Source: Emiliania huxleyi CCMP1516 (lineage: Eukaryota; Haptophyta; Isochrysidales; Noelaerhabdaceae). From it: a DNA stretch of 64,000 nucleotides. The stretch covers positions 882,123 to 946,122 of the forward strand of contig NW_005196021.1 in the NCBI RefSeq assembly GCF_000372725.1, read 5' to 3'. The notes under the pieces are model-generated. The model saw only the letters and a program-made list of their open reading frames with translations. It ran no database searches and was not told where the DNA came from. Shown piece after piece: positions 9,693-19,989 of this stretch. Made by a program: the position numbers and the translations under genes. How positions within the stretch are numbered: the stretch's first letter is position 1; every line of letters starts with the position of its first letter.

Positions 9693-10556
9693 ATGGGAGT
9701 TCTGGAGCCTCTCGCCGAGGGTCGGCCGGATGGGCGAAGGCTCGACCTTGTCCGCGACGAGAAGGACGCCGTGCACTTCTCGACGCACGGAGTGTCGGGC
9801 AAGAAGCTCAAGGATCTGCTCATTTTTGCTTTCCTGCCGCTGTGCAGCGCAGGGGCCGGCGACGACCCAGAGGAGAGAGTCCGGCACTTTCCGCTTGATA
9901 CTCACGCATTTATCCACATCCCCAAAACGGGGGGCAGCTCGATACTGGCGGCGTGCGCCGCGTCGTCGCACTCTCAGTGCCGTCGCTGGAATTCTTCCGT
10001 CGAGGCCAGTGTTGCACAACATCGGATGTGCGCGCTCAAGAATTCTCGGGGGACGTGCCTGCCCAGCATGCACCATTTTGTTGACGACGTCGCGCGCCGA
10101 GAATTCTACTCAAGTGGGGCCAGCCTCGTCACTTTGAGGCCGTCGTTTTGCGTCGTGCGCGAGCCCGCCGAGCGATGGTACAGCGCGAGGAATTCCGGCC
10201 AGGCTACCCGGTACAATTTTTCTCTCTCAGACGACGCCGTTGCCTCTGCTTTTGCACGCGGCCGCTTTGGTGTGGGCAACTGGACAGAACAGCTCCTGCA
10301 CATGCAGCCACAATCGTGGTTCGTGTGGAATAATGACGGCGACGTCACCTGCGACTGCGTTGTTGCCTTTGAGAAAATTGGCACCGTGACTGAGGTGCAC
10401 GTCAACTCTGGAAGGGAGCGTTCAAACGCTACCCCCGCCCTGTCGAAGCCACTCCAGCAACTGTATTCGCCAGATGTTCGACTCCACCGCGCGGCGTATC
10501 GTGCGCCCGGCCTGTGCTATCGGCCACGGTCATCCCGAACGCGGAACCTTCTGTGA
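9693..10556 (+). CDS. PAPS-dependent carbohydrate sulfotransferase
   Basis: 287 residues from the ATG at 9693. The protein has the two PAPS-binding signatures of Golgi sulfotransferases: the 5'-phosphosulfate loop FIHIPKTGGSS (residues 73-83) and the 3'-phosphate region CVVREPAERWYSA (about 153-165). A hydrophobic stretch (DLLIFAFLPLCSAG, about 41-54) upstream could be a type II signal anchor. NWTEQLLHMQPQSWFVW resembles the conserved region before the C-terminal helix in heparan-sulfate 2-O/6-O- and sulfotransfer_2-type enzymes. It would transfer sulfate from PAPS to a polysaccharide in the Golgi lumen. The acceptor sugar is unknown. It is intronless, with a weak anchor and an unusual low-complexity N-terminus, so the true start could be upstream. 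Confidence 0.8.
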   Translation: MGVLEPLAEGRPDGRRLDLVRDEKDAVHFSTHGVSGKKLKDLLIFAFLPLCSAGAGDDPEERVRHFPLDTHAFIHIPKTGGSSILAACAASSHSQCRRWNSSVEASVAQHRMCALKNSRGTCLPSMHHFVDDVARREFYSSGASLVTLRPSFCVVREPAERWYSARNSGQATRYNFSLSDDAVASAFARGRFGVGNWTEQLLHMQPQSWFVWNNDGDVTCDCVVAFEKIGTVTEVHVNSGRERSNATPALSKPLQQLYSPDVRLHRAAYRAPGLCYRPRSSRTRNLL

Positions 10557-11594
10557 TCCGAGTGTGTGTGTCCAGTTGACGCATCGTGATTCTCTGTCAA
10601 CCAAAACTAATGAAACGTTAACGAATGGGTGTGTGCCGGGAGCGCGGGACGACCCTCTTCACGGCAGGCCTCTCGCGGCGGGCAGATCGTAATTGTAAGG
10701 ACGTGTCCAGGTGTACAGATACAGGTCAAGTGGGCGCTTGCTCTCTTGGCCGACTCGATAGAGCACCATGAGAGGTCGGACTAAGTAGTGCGCGTCGACG
10801 GGCTGGTTCGCAGAAACGCGCGGAGCAGCGGCGCGCTGTCTCAAGTAGGAGGGGCTCGAGGTAGGAGGCGGACCTACAGTTGCGCATTTGTTCGATTCCA
10901 TCGGGTTCTTTTTGTAAATTCTATTCTTTTTCGCACGACACTACTGGGCACGGAATTGTAAAATTCTATTCTTTTTACTCTTGGCAAGTGGTCTTGGAGC
11001 ACGTGGAGTGCAGTCGGTAACCCAGGGCCGGTTACGAAAATTCTTTTTACGGTCGTGGTGCACCTGTGTGCTGTGTTCGTGACAGTGGTCAGTGCGCGCC
11101 AGTGCCACTGTGCGAGGGAGTTGTGTTGGTGTTAATTTCGAGCGAGTACTTGGACGAGCGAGTAGATAGGCCGTGCTGTCAGTGCTGCCGAGCGCGACCG
11201 ACTTTGCGCGCGAGGGCCGAGGCCCGAGGCGGGCGGTGGGTGAGAAAGAAGCCGTCGAGTGTCTCGTGCGTGGAGCAGCAGGTTGCGGCTGTTGCACATT
11301 TTGTGCTTTCTGTTGGTAGCTAATCGGGCTTTGTTTGTTTGCGATCTGCTGACTCGCGCAGGCCCAAGGAAGCGAAACGTTTGTCGGGACTGGGGGCAAG
11401 GATCGCCGGCCTTGCACAACCTCCATAGCCGAACACAACGCCCGGCCTCGCTGTGGTCTCCAGCGCCGCGCCAGTCCAACTGCACAACCGCCGCGCCGTC
11501 GCCGTCAATCGCGCCGCCTCTGGATCTTTCACCAGCTCGCCCTGCCCGACCGGCTTTGCTTCCACATCTCTCCGCAGCTCTCTCTCTTTCTGCC
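10557..11594. other. Intergenic region with repeat R1 and a 5' module
   Basis: R1-like sequence occupies about 10925-11130 (GGTCAGTGCGCGCCAGTGCC, GTGCGAGGGAGTTGTG, AAAATTCTTTTTAC). The last roughly 110 bp before the next ATG (11485-11594) are similar to the 5' flank of the gene at 22652-23882: both have GCCGTCAAT and CCACATCTCTCCGC, then GCTCTCTCTC, just before the start. No other gene is seen. Confidence 0.55.
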
Positions 11595-13422
11595 ATGTCT
11601 TCCTTGAGTAGTCTAAGCACACCAATACTCGTGCGCTCAAGCTCTGTGTGCTCTGCCGAGTCGGTCATAATCGACGATCCCGCGAACAGAATGGTGTGGC
11701 CTCGCATTTTTCTCGTCATCAAAGCGTTGCTAGCCCTCGCGGTCATCACTATGGCAATTGGCAAGGCCCGAGTCCCACATACAAACCGGCCTTCAAAGAC
11801 CGACCTGGCGAAGCAGGCTATAATGAAGGGCTCGTTTCCAGCCACGTGCAACTGGTGGGACGGCGCGTGGATCGAGCGCAGCGAGGTGGCCAAATACCGC
11901 AACACTGAGGAGACCAAGTGCCGCAGCGCCGTGGACAATCTCACCTGGGTGCCACGAGGTGAGTGCCGATTCGCTAACAGACCCAAATCTCATAAGCCAG
12001 TGCGGTGCGCTCGTGCTGGGCTCGGGGCACCACTTTGATCACTCTGTGACGTTTACAACTCGACAGTTTGGTCCGTGCAACAGCGACAGCATGTCCAGCG
12101 TTTCCAATCACACAGGCTGCAGAGGAAAGTATGATGCGTACCAGTCTGTCATCGAGCTGGTTCGCCAGAAACTCGAGGAGCACGAATTCCGGGGTCCGGT
12201 GGTATGGGCGTCGTATGCGCCGCGCCACTTCCGCGGTTCCGGCATGGCGACTGGAACTCAGGCGGCAGTTGCAACTTTCCCACGAGAAGCGGCTACTCTG
12301 GCGCAGCGTTGGCAGCTGAGATGCCGGACATGTATCTGCAGATGCGACAGTATGACAAAGCAGCAATCAAGGCTTGGGAAGGTGTACACACCTCAACTTT
12401 GGCATGCTCAACGTCTCTTCTCCCACCTGGCTCCGGCCGGATGGGTTGTTGCACGAGTATATGGGCCAAAAGCGTCGAAAATGTCCCAAAAAAGCGTGTC
12501 TCGAGTTTGTGGCAGCTCCGCAGCCTGCGCGCGCTGCCGGGACGCACCGCTCGCGCGTTCGGCACACTCGGTGGACCCCACCGAGTGTGCCGAACCAGCT
12601 GGAGTGAGTAGGCTCGATGCCGCGCTCGCTGTGGAGCTGCCACAAACTCGCCGCCGAGCGTGCCACCGACGGCGTCCTGGCGGAGGTGGTGGAGTTTGAG
12701 ACCTGAGGCTGCGGAGGTGACGCCTGAGGTACCGGCCCGTGCACAGCGACTCAGCCGGCGACCGCAACGGGCTCAGACGAGACTTGTCGACGCGTTCCGG
12801 CTCAGCTTCACCGTGGTCCTCGGGCGTCTGTCGACGTCAGGACCACCCATACAGCTCGCGGGTTTGAGGTCGCAAGAGCCAAGATGGTGGCGTTTGGACA
12901 TCCCAACCATCACACAAGACAGCCTGTAGGTGATGGCGGGACGGCGCAGTGTTTGTGGCACTCGGCAGTAGGCACCCGCGGCACGGCCCCGCTATCGGCT
13001 CTCGCGGGCTGCGGAACCGGACCCAGAAGGGGACGGTCCGGGCGAGTGTGGCAGCTCCTGCGCTAGTATGGGCACCCTCTATCATAGCACTACTGATCCT
13101 GGTCATTAGAGCTGCCAGGGATAGCGTCAGGAGCCGGTAGGAGTCAAAACCCCTCATATTTGAGACATCGTGGCCCATATACTCGTGCAACAACCCGGAT
13201 GCGCATCATGGCCTGGGCGACCCTCATTCCAATTCGAACAGCGGAAGTACTGTGGTGGACTGTTCGCATTACAAGATTGCCGCTGGCGGCGTTCCTGACA
13301 CCTGGGTCCGCGGACTCGCAGCGGTACTTGAGGCACGCACTCAACGCAACACGTTTGGCGCCCGGCCCATATGGGAGCATTCTGGAGGTTTCCCTTATGG
13401 TACTAGCCTTTTCGATTTCTAG
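11595..13422 (+). pseudogene. PC-esterase (TBL-like) gene interrupted by a transposon
   Basis: N-terminal signal anchor (IFLVIKALLALAVITMAIG, residues about 40-58), then CNWWDGAWIERSE and NLTWVPRGECRF, like the W.G.W and W.P..C motifs of plant and algal TBL/PC-esterases. Downstream parts follow the family order: ALVLGSGHHFDHS, PVVWASYAPRHFRG, HGDWNSGGSCNFP, LNVSSPTWLRPD, and the terminal VVDCSHYKIAAGGVPDTW with the catalytic-type Asp/His. These enzymes transfer or remove O-acetyl groups on wall polysaccharide in the Golgi. The gene is disrupted. A 754-bp element sits after LRPD (12443-13196). The frame also changes twice upstream of it, near 12231 (an 8-base TTCCG.. duplication fits) and near 12380, and a GDSL-type block is not seen between 11960 and 12000. 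Short introns could explain part of this. The final exon ends at TAG 13420-13422. Confidence 0.68.
12443..13196. mobile_element. TIR transposon inserted in the PC-esterase exon
   Basis: 26-bp perfect terminal inverted repeats, GGGTTGTTGCACGAGTATAT plus GGGCCA, lie at 12443-12468 and inverted at 13171-13196. They are flanked by a 4-bp direct repeat GGAT (12439-12442 and 13197-13200). Removing the element and one GGAT restores LRPD-AHHGLGDPHS in a single frame, which proves an insertion into coding DNA. The interior holds a nested hairpin: GAGTTTGTGGCAGCTCC (about 12501) pairs with its complement near 12633, and TTCGGCACACTCGGTGG pairs with its complement at 12560-12598. No transposase frame is recognised, so it looks non-autonomous. 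Confidence 0.88.
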
Positions 13423-13553
13423 ATAGATAAAAGACCCCGGGCGCCTCCTCCTTCTTTCTCCGCGCTCCGATGCGCCGTGCTTGTGCGCGAAACGAACGAG
13501 TGCATGTGACATGCTCCCGAGCTCCGCGAACACTGAGTCGACAGGAACACGAG

Positions 13554-14687
13554 CTAGCGTCCTCGCTCTGGGAGCGCCGCTGCAGCTCGCTCCCCCGCCG
13601 CCGCCATGGCCTCCCTCACCACCTCCCTCGCCGCCGCGGACGTCTCGTCGCCGATCGACTCCAACAGCCGCGCCAGCGCGGTGTGCTGTGCTGCGGCCCA
13701 GTGCTGCTCGAACTTGCGCCGCGGATGGGGCGGCACGTGCGGGCCTCCGTTGTGGTCCGCGAGGTAGAGGGCATGGCCGCGCATGTCCGCGGGCGCGCGC
13801 GGGCAGTCGAGCACGTGCGAGTGCGGGTCGCCGCTTGTCGCCGGGCACTCCTCGAGGCACCACGCGCAGAACATGCATGGACAGCTCGAGCACCGAAGGC
13901 AGAAGCAGTCCGCAAAGTCATCCTCCATGGCAAAGGCGCGCTGGCAGCGCGGGCACTTGAGGGTCAGCGCGTGCGCCACAGCGGCGCGCGCGCTCGCAGC
14001 GTCGACCAGGGCGGAGGAGCCGTGCGGTGCTGCGAGGGCAAGCGAGGGCGGCGCAGCGGGCACTTCGGCACTCTCCGGCAAGAGGCCCTGCGAGTTGAAG
14101 CGCGGCCGCTCGGCGAGGCACTGGTGGCCGTCCCACTCCTTACCGCACGCGAAGCAAAAGTGCTGTCCGCAGGGGCATTGGATGTGGTGGCAGCCGTCCG
14201 ACTTTTCGACCAGCACGTAGCAGCGCGGGCAGAGCTGCGCGTGCCCGCCGCGTGCCCACGCGACGAGCCTAACCTCTGGCGCATCCGGTCGCGCAAGCGC
14301 CGCACCCTCTAGAATCGATCGAGACCAGTCGCGAGTGCGCGCGTTCTGGTTCTCCAGCAGCCGTCGGGCCGCGGCCTCGGGAAGCAGCGTGCGAAGGAGC
14401 GGCTCTGCGAGCGTGCGGCTGCAGCCGGGCTCCGGGCAGGAGAGGACGGATCGGCCCTCCTCAATGGCGACCGTGGCCGTCGTCCGAAGGCAGTCCTCGC
14501 AAAAGCTGTGCCGACAGCCGAGGTGCACAGGGCGGCACGGGTCATAGCAAATGCCGCATATCGGAGGCGGCTCTGAGTGCTTGCAGCATGCCGCGCAGAG
14601 CACTGCCCGTTTCGCCTCCGCCTGCTCCGCGTCCTTCCACACCGCTCGCCGGCAGACGTGGCAGCTCTGGCGAGTGTATTCACTCAT
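13554..14687 (-). CDS. RBR-type E3 ubiquitin ligase (RING/IBR family)
   Basis: 377 residues from the ATG at 14687. The protein starts with a small C2C2 knuckle (C9, C12, C31, C34). It follows with a RING-HC finger (CGICYDPCRPVHLGCRHSFC, C44-C66, closing with CPEPGC). After a helical linker comes a RING2/Rcat-like module, LCPRCYVLVEKSDGC, then HHIQCPCGQHFCFACGKEW. The Cys of DGC corresponds to the catalytic Cys that carries ubiquitin in parkin/HOIP-type ligases. A further Cys-rich module (LKCPRCQRAF, CFCLRCSSCPCMFCAWCLEE) and an Ala-rich C-terminal helix close the protein. The order differs from textbook RING1-IBR-RING2: the usual IBR spacing between RING1 and the catalytic module is poor and the extra zinc module is C-terminal. 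It is intronless. Confidence 0.8.
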   Translation of the reverse strand: MSEYTRQSCHVCRRAVWKDAEQAEAKRAVLCAACCKHSEPPPICGICYDPCRPVHLGCRHSFCEDCLRTTATVAIEEGRSVLSCPEPGCSRTLAEPLLRTLLPEAAARRLLENQNARTRDWSRSILEGAALARPDAPEVRLVAWARGGHAQLCPRCYVLVEKSDGCHHIQCPCGQHFCFACGKEWDGHQCLAERPRFNSQGLLPESAEVPAAPPSLALAAPHGSSALVDAASARAAVAHALTLKCPRCQRAFAMEDDFADCFCLRCSSCPCMFCAWCLEECPATSGDPHSHVLDCPRAPADMRGHALYLADHNGGPHVPPHPRRKFEQHWAAAQHTALARLLESIGDETSAAAREVVREAMAAAGERAAAALPERGR

Positions 14688-14772
14688 GCTGGCTAGCTGG
14701 CTCTCGCGACGGGCGAGGAGGCTGGCTGGCAAACCTCGGCTCACCAAACGTGGGCGGCTCCGAAGTTTTTTC

Positions 14773-15210
14773 TCGAATTTAACCCCCCCCCCCCCCCACC
14801 CCCGCGCGGCCTTGTTTTTCTCCTTGAATACTATGCATAACACGGCGCTCCGGATCTCAGCGTCTCTCCCGCAATTCCTTGAGCACTTGAGCACTTGATA
14901 GGGTCGATTCCCCATGGTACGGGACCCCTCCTTGTCGAACTCAAACTTCGTGGGGAGCCAACTTGTCTTAGCACTAGGCTGTATCCATCCATGTTTCCTC
15001 GCGCACCCCGTCTCGTGTTTCCTTTCCGTGTTTCTCCACAGCACCCTCTCGTTTCCTCTCTCGTTTCCCAAAGAAACTCCGTGGAAATCAGCTGGTTTGG
15101 GCCCCAAATCAGCCAAATCGGCAAATTACCGGGGTATTTTTGCCGATTTCCTCGGTTTCGTCTCAGATTTTGCCCCAGACCAGCTCTCAGACTCAGGGAA
15201 ACTCGAGAGT
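14773..15210. repeat. Repeats R3 and R6 upstream of the RBR gene
   Basis: R3 (14877-14931) contains TTGAGCACTTGAGCACTTGA, TAGGGTCGATTCC and CATGGTACGGGACCC. Copies are at 42338-42392 and 45364-45417. R6 (about 15105-15205) contains AAATCGGCAAA, ACCGGGGTATTTT and CTCAGATTTTGCCCC. Related sequence is at 32140-32335 and 61600-61735. A C-run is at 14781-14796. Confidence 0.7.
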
Positions 15211-17435
15211 TGCACGGAACGGGCCTCGTTTCAAGGAGGTACGAGTGCGGCCAGGAGCCGCCCTTGGGCTGAACTTTGGAGTTTCTTTTATGAGCTTAGC
15301 CTTCGATGTGATGAAAACAAACGCAACGCGGACATGGCATATCGCTCTCGGGCCCACAGACATCCCGCAACGTTAGCCCCACACAAATATAAACAAATAA
15401 ATAGAGCAGGCATGAAGGACCCGATGGTCCTGTCACATTCGCGTTCCGAGTCGTGGGGGTAGAAGAATTCGAGTAGAATTCGAGTCAGCACTTCCTTGTA
15501 GTACAGCGGACCGCCAGGCTCGCCGGCAGCATCCGCAGGGATAGGGTGCCCACAGGACCCAAAAGAAAATAGCTTTCCGGCTCAAAAAGGGACGCACGAG
15601 GCAAATCTGATGTTGGCTTGTTCCAATAGCGAATAGGAGCGAGGCCTCTTCCGTTGGGGGACCGAGTTCATAGGAAACGAGGGTTCCCCGGTTTGTCACG
15701 CGCGAGCACGAGCGTGACACTGCACTTGGCGCCGAGCGCCCGCGGCACAGACCTTGTGCAAGCCGACCCTCGGTGCAAGCACCGGTCCGGACCGTGGGCG
15801 CTCGGTGTGGAGCAAGCAAGACACACCCACCCCCCATCGGCGCGCGCCCGCCCTTCAAACGGCCGCCAGGAGCACCAAGAGGACTCCTCATGGCTGTGGT
15901 CAAGGGGGCTTCGACCGGCCTCGGCTGGGGGGGCGGGTTGTCCCGGCTGCGGACACCTTCTGCAGCCCCCTGGGCCCGTGACAGCACCCCAAAACTGCCC
16001 CTCGGCGGCATACAGCACTGCCAGCCAGCCTCTTCCTCCTCCTCAAGGGCTGTACTATAGGCCATATTGCGCCGCCTCCTACTAGCAGCCGGGCGGGCGC
16101 GCGCCGCGGGCGCCTCGGCGCGCGCACGGCTCGCAAAGTTCGAACGAGTACTCGCCTCGCAAGGCGCGCACCGGCTGCTCTGGCTGCTGCGCCGGCGGCC
16201 GCTGCGCTGGCCGCTGCTGCGCCGGCTGGCGGGCGGCACGGCCGCCGGCGGCCGCTGCACCCGCGCCTTCCCTCGCGGGCGCCGTCGCGCCGCGCGCGCC
16301 CAACCCTGTTGGTACACGGCACGCGTCGTCACACAGCCGCGGAGAACAGGCGGTGCTGTGCGCGAAGCGCGCGCGATCTCGTACATTTAAGGCTGGATCC
16401 GGCCATTCCAAGGGTATACCTTTGAGAATCCCCAGCGTCCCACCCTCCTAGTCACACTCTCAATATCTCGACTAGCCAACATGAAGTGCTGCGATCGGGA
16501 GTGCCCCATTTCTTTTTTCTTTCCTTTGTTGGGTCCTGTGGGCACCCTAGCAGGGAGGCAGCATATGAGGCACCAGTTTTCTGGAGAGCTCGACAGCTGC
16601 AGCCGCGATGGCGGAGTCGGCCGCGGTTCGAGCGAGCAGCTTTTGGCTGCGGGATCGAATCGCGGAAGGCTCATGCCCTCGCGGAGCGACGCGGGTCGCG
16701 CGGCGCGCGCGTGTGCGAAATGCGACAACAGACGACAGAAGACAGAGGTCGCGGCGCGCGCGTGTGCGAAATGCGACAACAGACGACAGAAGACAGACGC
16801 CTGAGCGCTGTCGACTGAACTTTTGTCGCCGCAATCGCCACCGCCGCCATCTTGACGAGCAGCGCGAGCGCACTCGTCGGCGGCCAGCCGTCGCGGGCCG
16901 GGCCGAGCCCGGCCTCGACCGGCCGCGCCGCCGCAGCAGGCCGGGAGGCCCGAATGGCGGCCGACCAGCTGATTTTTGCTTTCATGGGAGCTGTGACCTG
17001 TGTATGGCGGGACCGCTATCGAGTACTACAATGCTGTCTTAAAAAGGTCCGACCTGTGGGCTGCCTGCGCTCGGCACCGGGCACCGCAGCCTCGGTATAC
17101 AAAATGCGCCTGCGGGCGGCCCTTACTTACAGATCACAAAACCATTCCTGCCTGCATGATCCATGAACACAGCGTCAGTCACGTACACGAGCGGGTATTT
17201 ATTAGGCATCTCAGGCCTGAACCTGGCGTGGACGCCCAGGCTGATGTATGTATGTATCGAAGGTGAAAACAGCCAGGCTCGGACTGGGACACACGGCAAA
17301 GCACCCCTGAAGCCTGGCGAGGTACTCCCACGCCTCTCGGGGTTTTTGTCTGGCCGAGTCAACCGTGCTGGGGCGAGCCTCGGCGAGACTGCGTCAGCTG
17401 TTCCCACAGCAGGCTGGAAGTACCTCGCCAGCCTG
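15211..17435. other. Intergenic region without a supported gene
   Basis: Open frames on both strands (for example 15433-16386 minus) are compositional; none shows a family motif. The sequence GAAGGACCCGATGGTCCTGT (15414-15433) recurs at 47087-47106. At about 16702-16798 a 45-50-bp unit containing GTGTGCGAAATGCGACAACA is tandemly duplicated. A hairpin-forming pair AGCCTGGCGAGGTACT / its complement lies at 17309-17433, just left of the next element. Confidence 0.45.
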
Positions 17436-17479
17436 AGTAGGCAAGGAGAGTTGGAGTATTTTCTTACTTCTACTCTTCG

Positions 17480-17830
17480 CGGAGCCGGACCAGATACTGG
17501 GATACTTCGCAGCTAGCAGGCCTCAAATACTGGGATACTGTAAAAGATTCCCCTTTGAGATATGGCGCAGTAATAATACTTCAATACTCCGAGCTGGTAC
17601 CGCGGATACTTCGATACTCGTGATGACGCACCCGGTGAGTATCACAGTAATCCATCCACGCCGGCGAAGTATCCCAATATCGCAGAGCTAAATGCCAAGT
17701 AATAATACTGCAATACTGGGCGCTACTTGGTCCTCCAGCCCCGCCGAATATCCCAGTATCCGCATCAGAGACGGCCAGTATCCCGCAGTATCCTGCAGTA
17801 TCCTGCAGTATCCCAGTATCTGGGTTCGGC
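17480..17830. repeat. ATACTGGGATACT microsatellite cluster 1
   Basis: Repeated CAGTATCCCAGTATC / GATACTGGGATACTG motifs in both orientations, densest at 17740-17822 where CCTGCAGTAT repeats. A second cluster with the same motif is at about 19410-19870. Each is close to one inverted end of the surrounding block. Confidence 0.8.
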
Positions 17831-18664
17831 CCTCGAGCGATGCATTGCGCTGCGGCCGCAGTCGTACATCCGGCAGCGGGATGCGAGGCAGCAGCTAGGT
17901 GGGGAGGGGTTGAGCCAATTGAGCAGCGTGGGCAAGCGAAGACTGCCGTAAAGTGTGTGCCCGCGCCCTGCCGGCGCAATGGTGTAAACGCGTGTGCAAG
18001 GGCTGGCGGGGTGGGGAAGGCGGCAACGGCACGAGATGGGCGAAGACGGCTGAGGCGCCAGTGCTGGAACTGAGGGAGAGTGTCGTGGCAGTACTGGTGC
18101 TGGTGCTGTGGTGTGGGGAGGAAGACTCACATCGGGGAGGCGTCACGGCCGCGAACATTGAGCGCAGCAAGGTGGTCACGTCCTGCGGCGCACGCACAGG
18201 AATCATAGTAGATCACACAGCAGCTGTGCCGTAAAAGGGTCCCAGAGCTATCTCGATGGCTAGGGGCGCTGGATTGGCTGGGCGCGTCAGCTCCCACAAG
18301 CGCACCGCATGCGATATCAACGTCGTGATGCAGCGTCAGCCTTGGCAATTGAAGCTTGGCGCCGGCACGCAGGAGCACCAGCGTGCTCGCAATGCCTGCA
18401 GCGCTTGAATGGCGTGTGCAAACTTTTGCATCTCAGGCGGCCGGGCGTAGCGGCGCCTCTCGCAAGTGACCCCAGGGTGTCGACGGTCGAAAGTTCGAGC
18501 GTCATGTCGCGGAAGTTCCTTCGTGTCTCCTCCCGCCAACCCCGCACGACCCCAATCGGCCGCAAACCGCCACACAGCAGGCTCTGGTAACCGACGCTCC
18601 TCTTTGCTTGGCGCCGGACCGTCTCGAGTGAACCCACCGGTGTGGGCGCCGCCGCTGAGCATCA

Positions 18665-19066
18665 CCCTCCCTAGGTGTTGAATACCTCGCGGAGCGCAGA
18701 AAAAATAAAAAAAGTATTTAAGGCCAGAAATCTTGAATTCATGAATACAACCCTTGTATTCAAGAAAAAAGAATTTCCGCGGGTCGAGCGCTGCGACTCG
18801 GACTCGGACGAGAACAACTCGGACAACGAGGAGGACCTGATGGTCTAGTGGCCGCCCTCTGCCCGCGCTCCGCGCGCGCTAGCGGCCTAGCGCGCTCCGC
18901 GCGCTCTCCGCGCCGCGCGCTCGCTCCGCGCCTGCACAACTAGCTAGCGGCGCTCCGCGCCGCATGTATTCCGTATGTGTTCCGGCGCTGCGCGCCTTTT
19001 TGAATACAGTATTCAGGCTCCTGGGAGACCTCTCTGTGAATTCATGTATTTGTATTCAACACCTAG
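18665..19066. mobile_element. Nested hAT-like non-autonomous element
   Basis: 15-bp inverted ends CTAGGTGTTGAATAC at 18671-18685 and 19052-19066. The 8-bp sequence GAGCATCA occurs at 18657-18664 and directly after the right end at 19067-19074, as expected for the 8-bp target duplication of hAT elements. Six extra bases (CCCTCC) separate it from the left end. The interior includes further inverted GAATTCATG/ATTCAAG pieces and a low-complexity GCGCTCCGCGC tract (18868-18960). No transposase is present. Confidence 0.62.
18741..18848 (+). CDS. Small acidic ORF inside the nested element
   Basis: 35 codons from an ATG. It begins MNTTLVFKKKEFPRVERC and ends in an acidic run DSDSDENNSDNEEDLMV before TAG. 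The acidic, Asn-rich tail is unlike random translation of the surrounding GC-rich DNA and resembles the C-terminal end of a regulatory protein. It could be a host exon piece captured by the element, or chance. No family is recognised. Confidence 0.3.
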   Translation: MNTTLVFKKKEFPRVERCDSDSDENNSDNEEDLMV

Positions 19067-19989
19067 GAGCATCAGGCAAACGGGTGACGGACCTGCACAT
19101 AAAACGAATCACCTCGGCCGACCCTGCTAAAACGAATCACCTCGGCCGACCCTGCCGCTGCGGCCGACGATGTCAGATGCTCTCGAGCACTCTCCAGCGC
19201 CGGGCGCGGTCCTGACACAGCCGGCCGTGCTTCACCGCCGCTGTTCAGCTCGGCGGCAGAAATGCAGCGGATACGAGCTCTTTACGGACTGTCGAGCGGC
19301 AGTCGGAGAACTCGTGAGCTTCCACACATCACAATTCCTGCCGATGCATTCTGGAACAATCACATAACGCCTGCCATCACCACAGCCCACTTGCGACATT
19401 TGTGGCCCAAGCCGGTCCGCAGTATCCCAGTATCCCAGTACGTATCCGGTATCCACATCAGCCGGGGATGCTCTAGGGAGGGGTGCAGCTGCATGGTGAC
19501 AACTACCAGTGAGAAGGATGGGGATGCAGCTGGCTGCTGGACCATGGCCACACTACTTCAGTATTGCGGAGAGAGAGAGATTTTTAGCAATACCATTTGT
19601 TTTTGTATTGCGGTGAAAATACTGCGCGATACTGCCATGGCCACACTACTTCAGTAACACAATATCTGCATGCCCCAGGCCCAGTATTGCAGTATCACCC
19701 TCGCGGCAGAGAGGTATTTGCGCCACCGATACTTGACCTTCGCTTGCGGGATATTGGGATACTTGGCCAAGGGCCGTGTGCAGGTAGCATGCAGTATTGC
19801 AATAAAAATACTTGCTTTGCGTGTCTGAAATACTGGAATATTGCGCCACAGCACCTCGGATACTGGGATACTGGAAATACTGTGAAATACTCCAACTCTC
19901 CTTGCCTACTGAAGCCTCCCTGCGCGCAAAAGTTGCCGCGTGTCCCTCTTCGATTCATCGAGACGTCCAACCGCACACGAGGGCGCTCA

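Larger units (their letters stand above)
17436..19910. mobile_element. 2.5-kb block bounded by 26-bp inverted repeats
   Basis: AGTAGGCAAGGAGAGTTGGA plus GTATTT at 17436-17461 is repeated as a perfect inverted copy at 19885-19910. Between them are two clusters of ATACTGGGATACT-type microsatellite (about 17480-17830 and 19410-19870), a nested element (18665-19066), a tandem pair of AACGAATCACCTCGGCCGAC (about 19100-19156) and no recognised protein. A target duplication is not clear (CCAGCCTG on the left, GAAGCCTC on the right), so a simple inverted duplication is an alternative to a transposon. Confidence 0.5.

Noticed and set aside
15433-16386. 317-codon minus-strand open frame
   Set aside because: Arg/Ala/Gly/Pro-rich composition, no motif, no credible start; GC-rich DNA produces such frames by chance.
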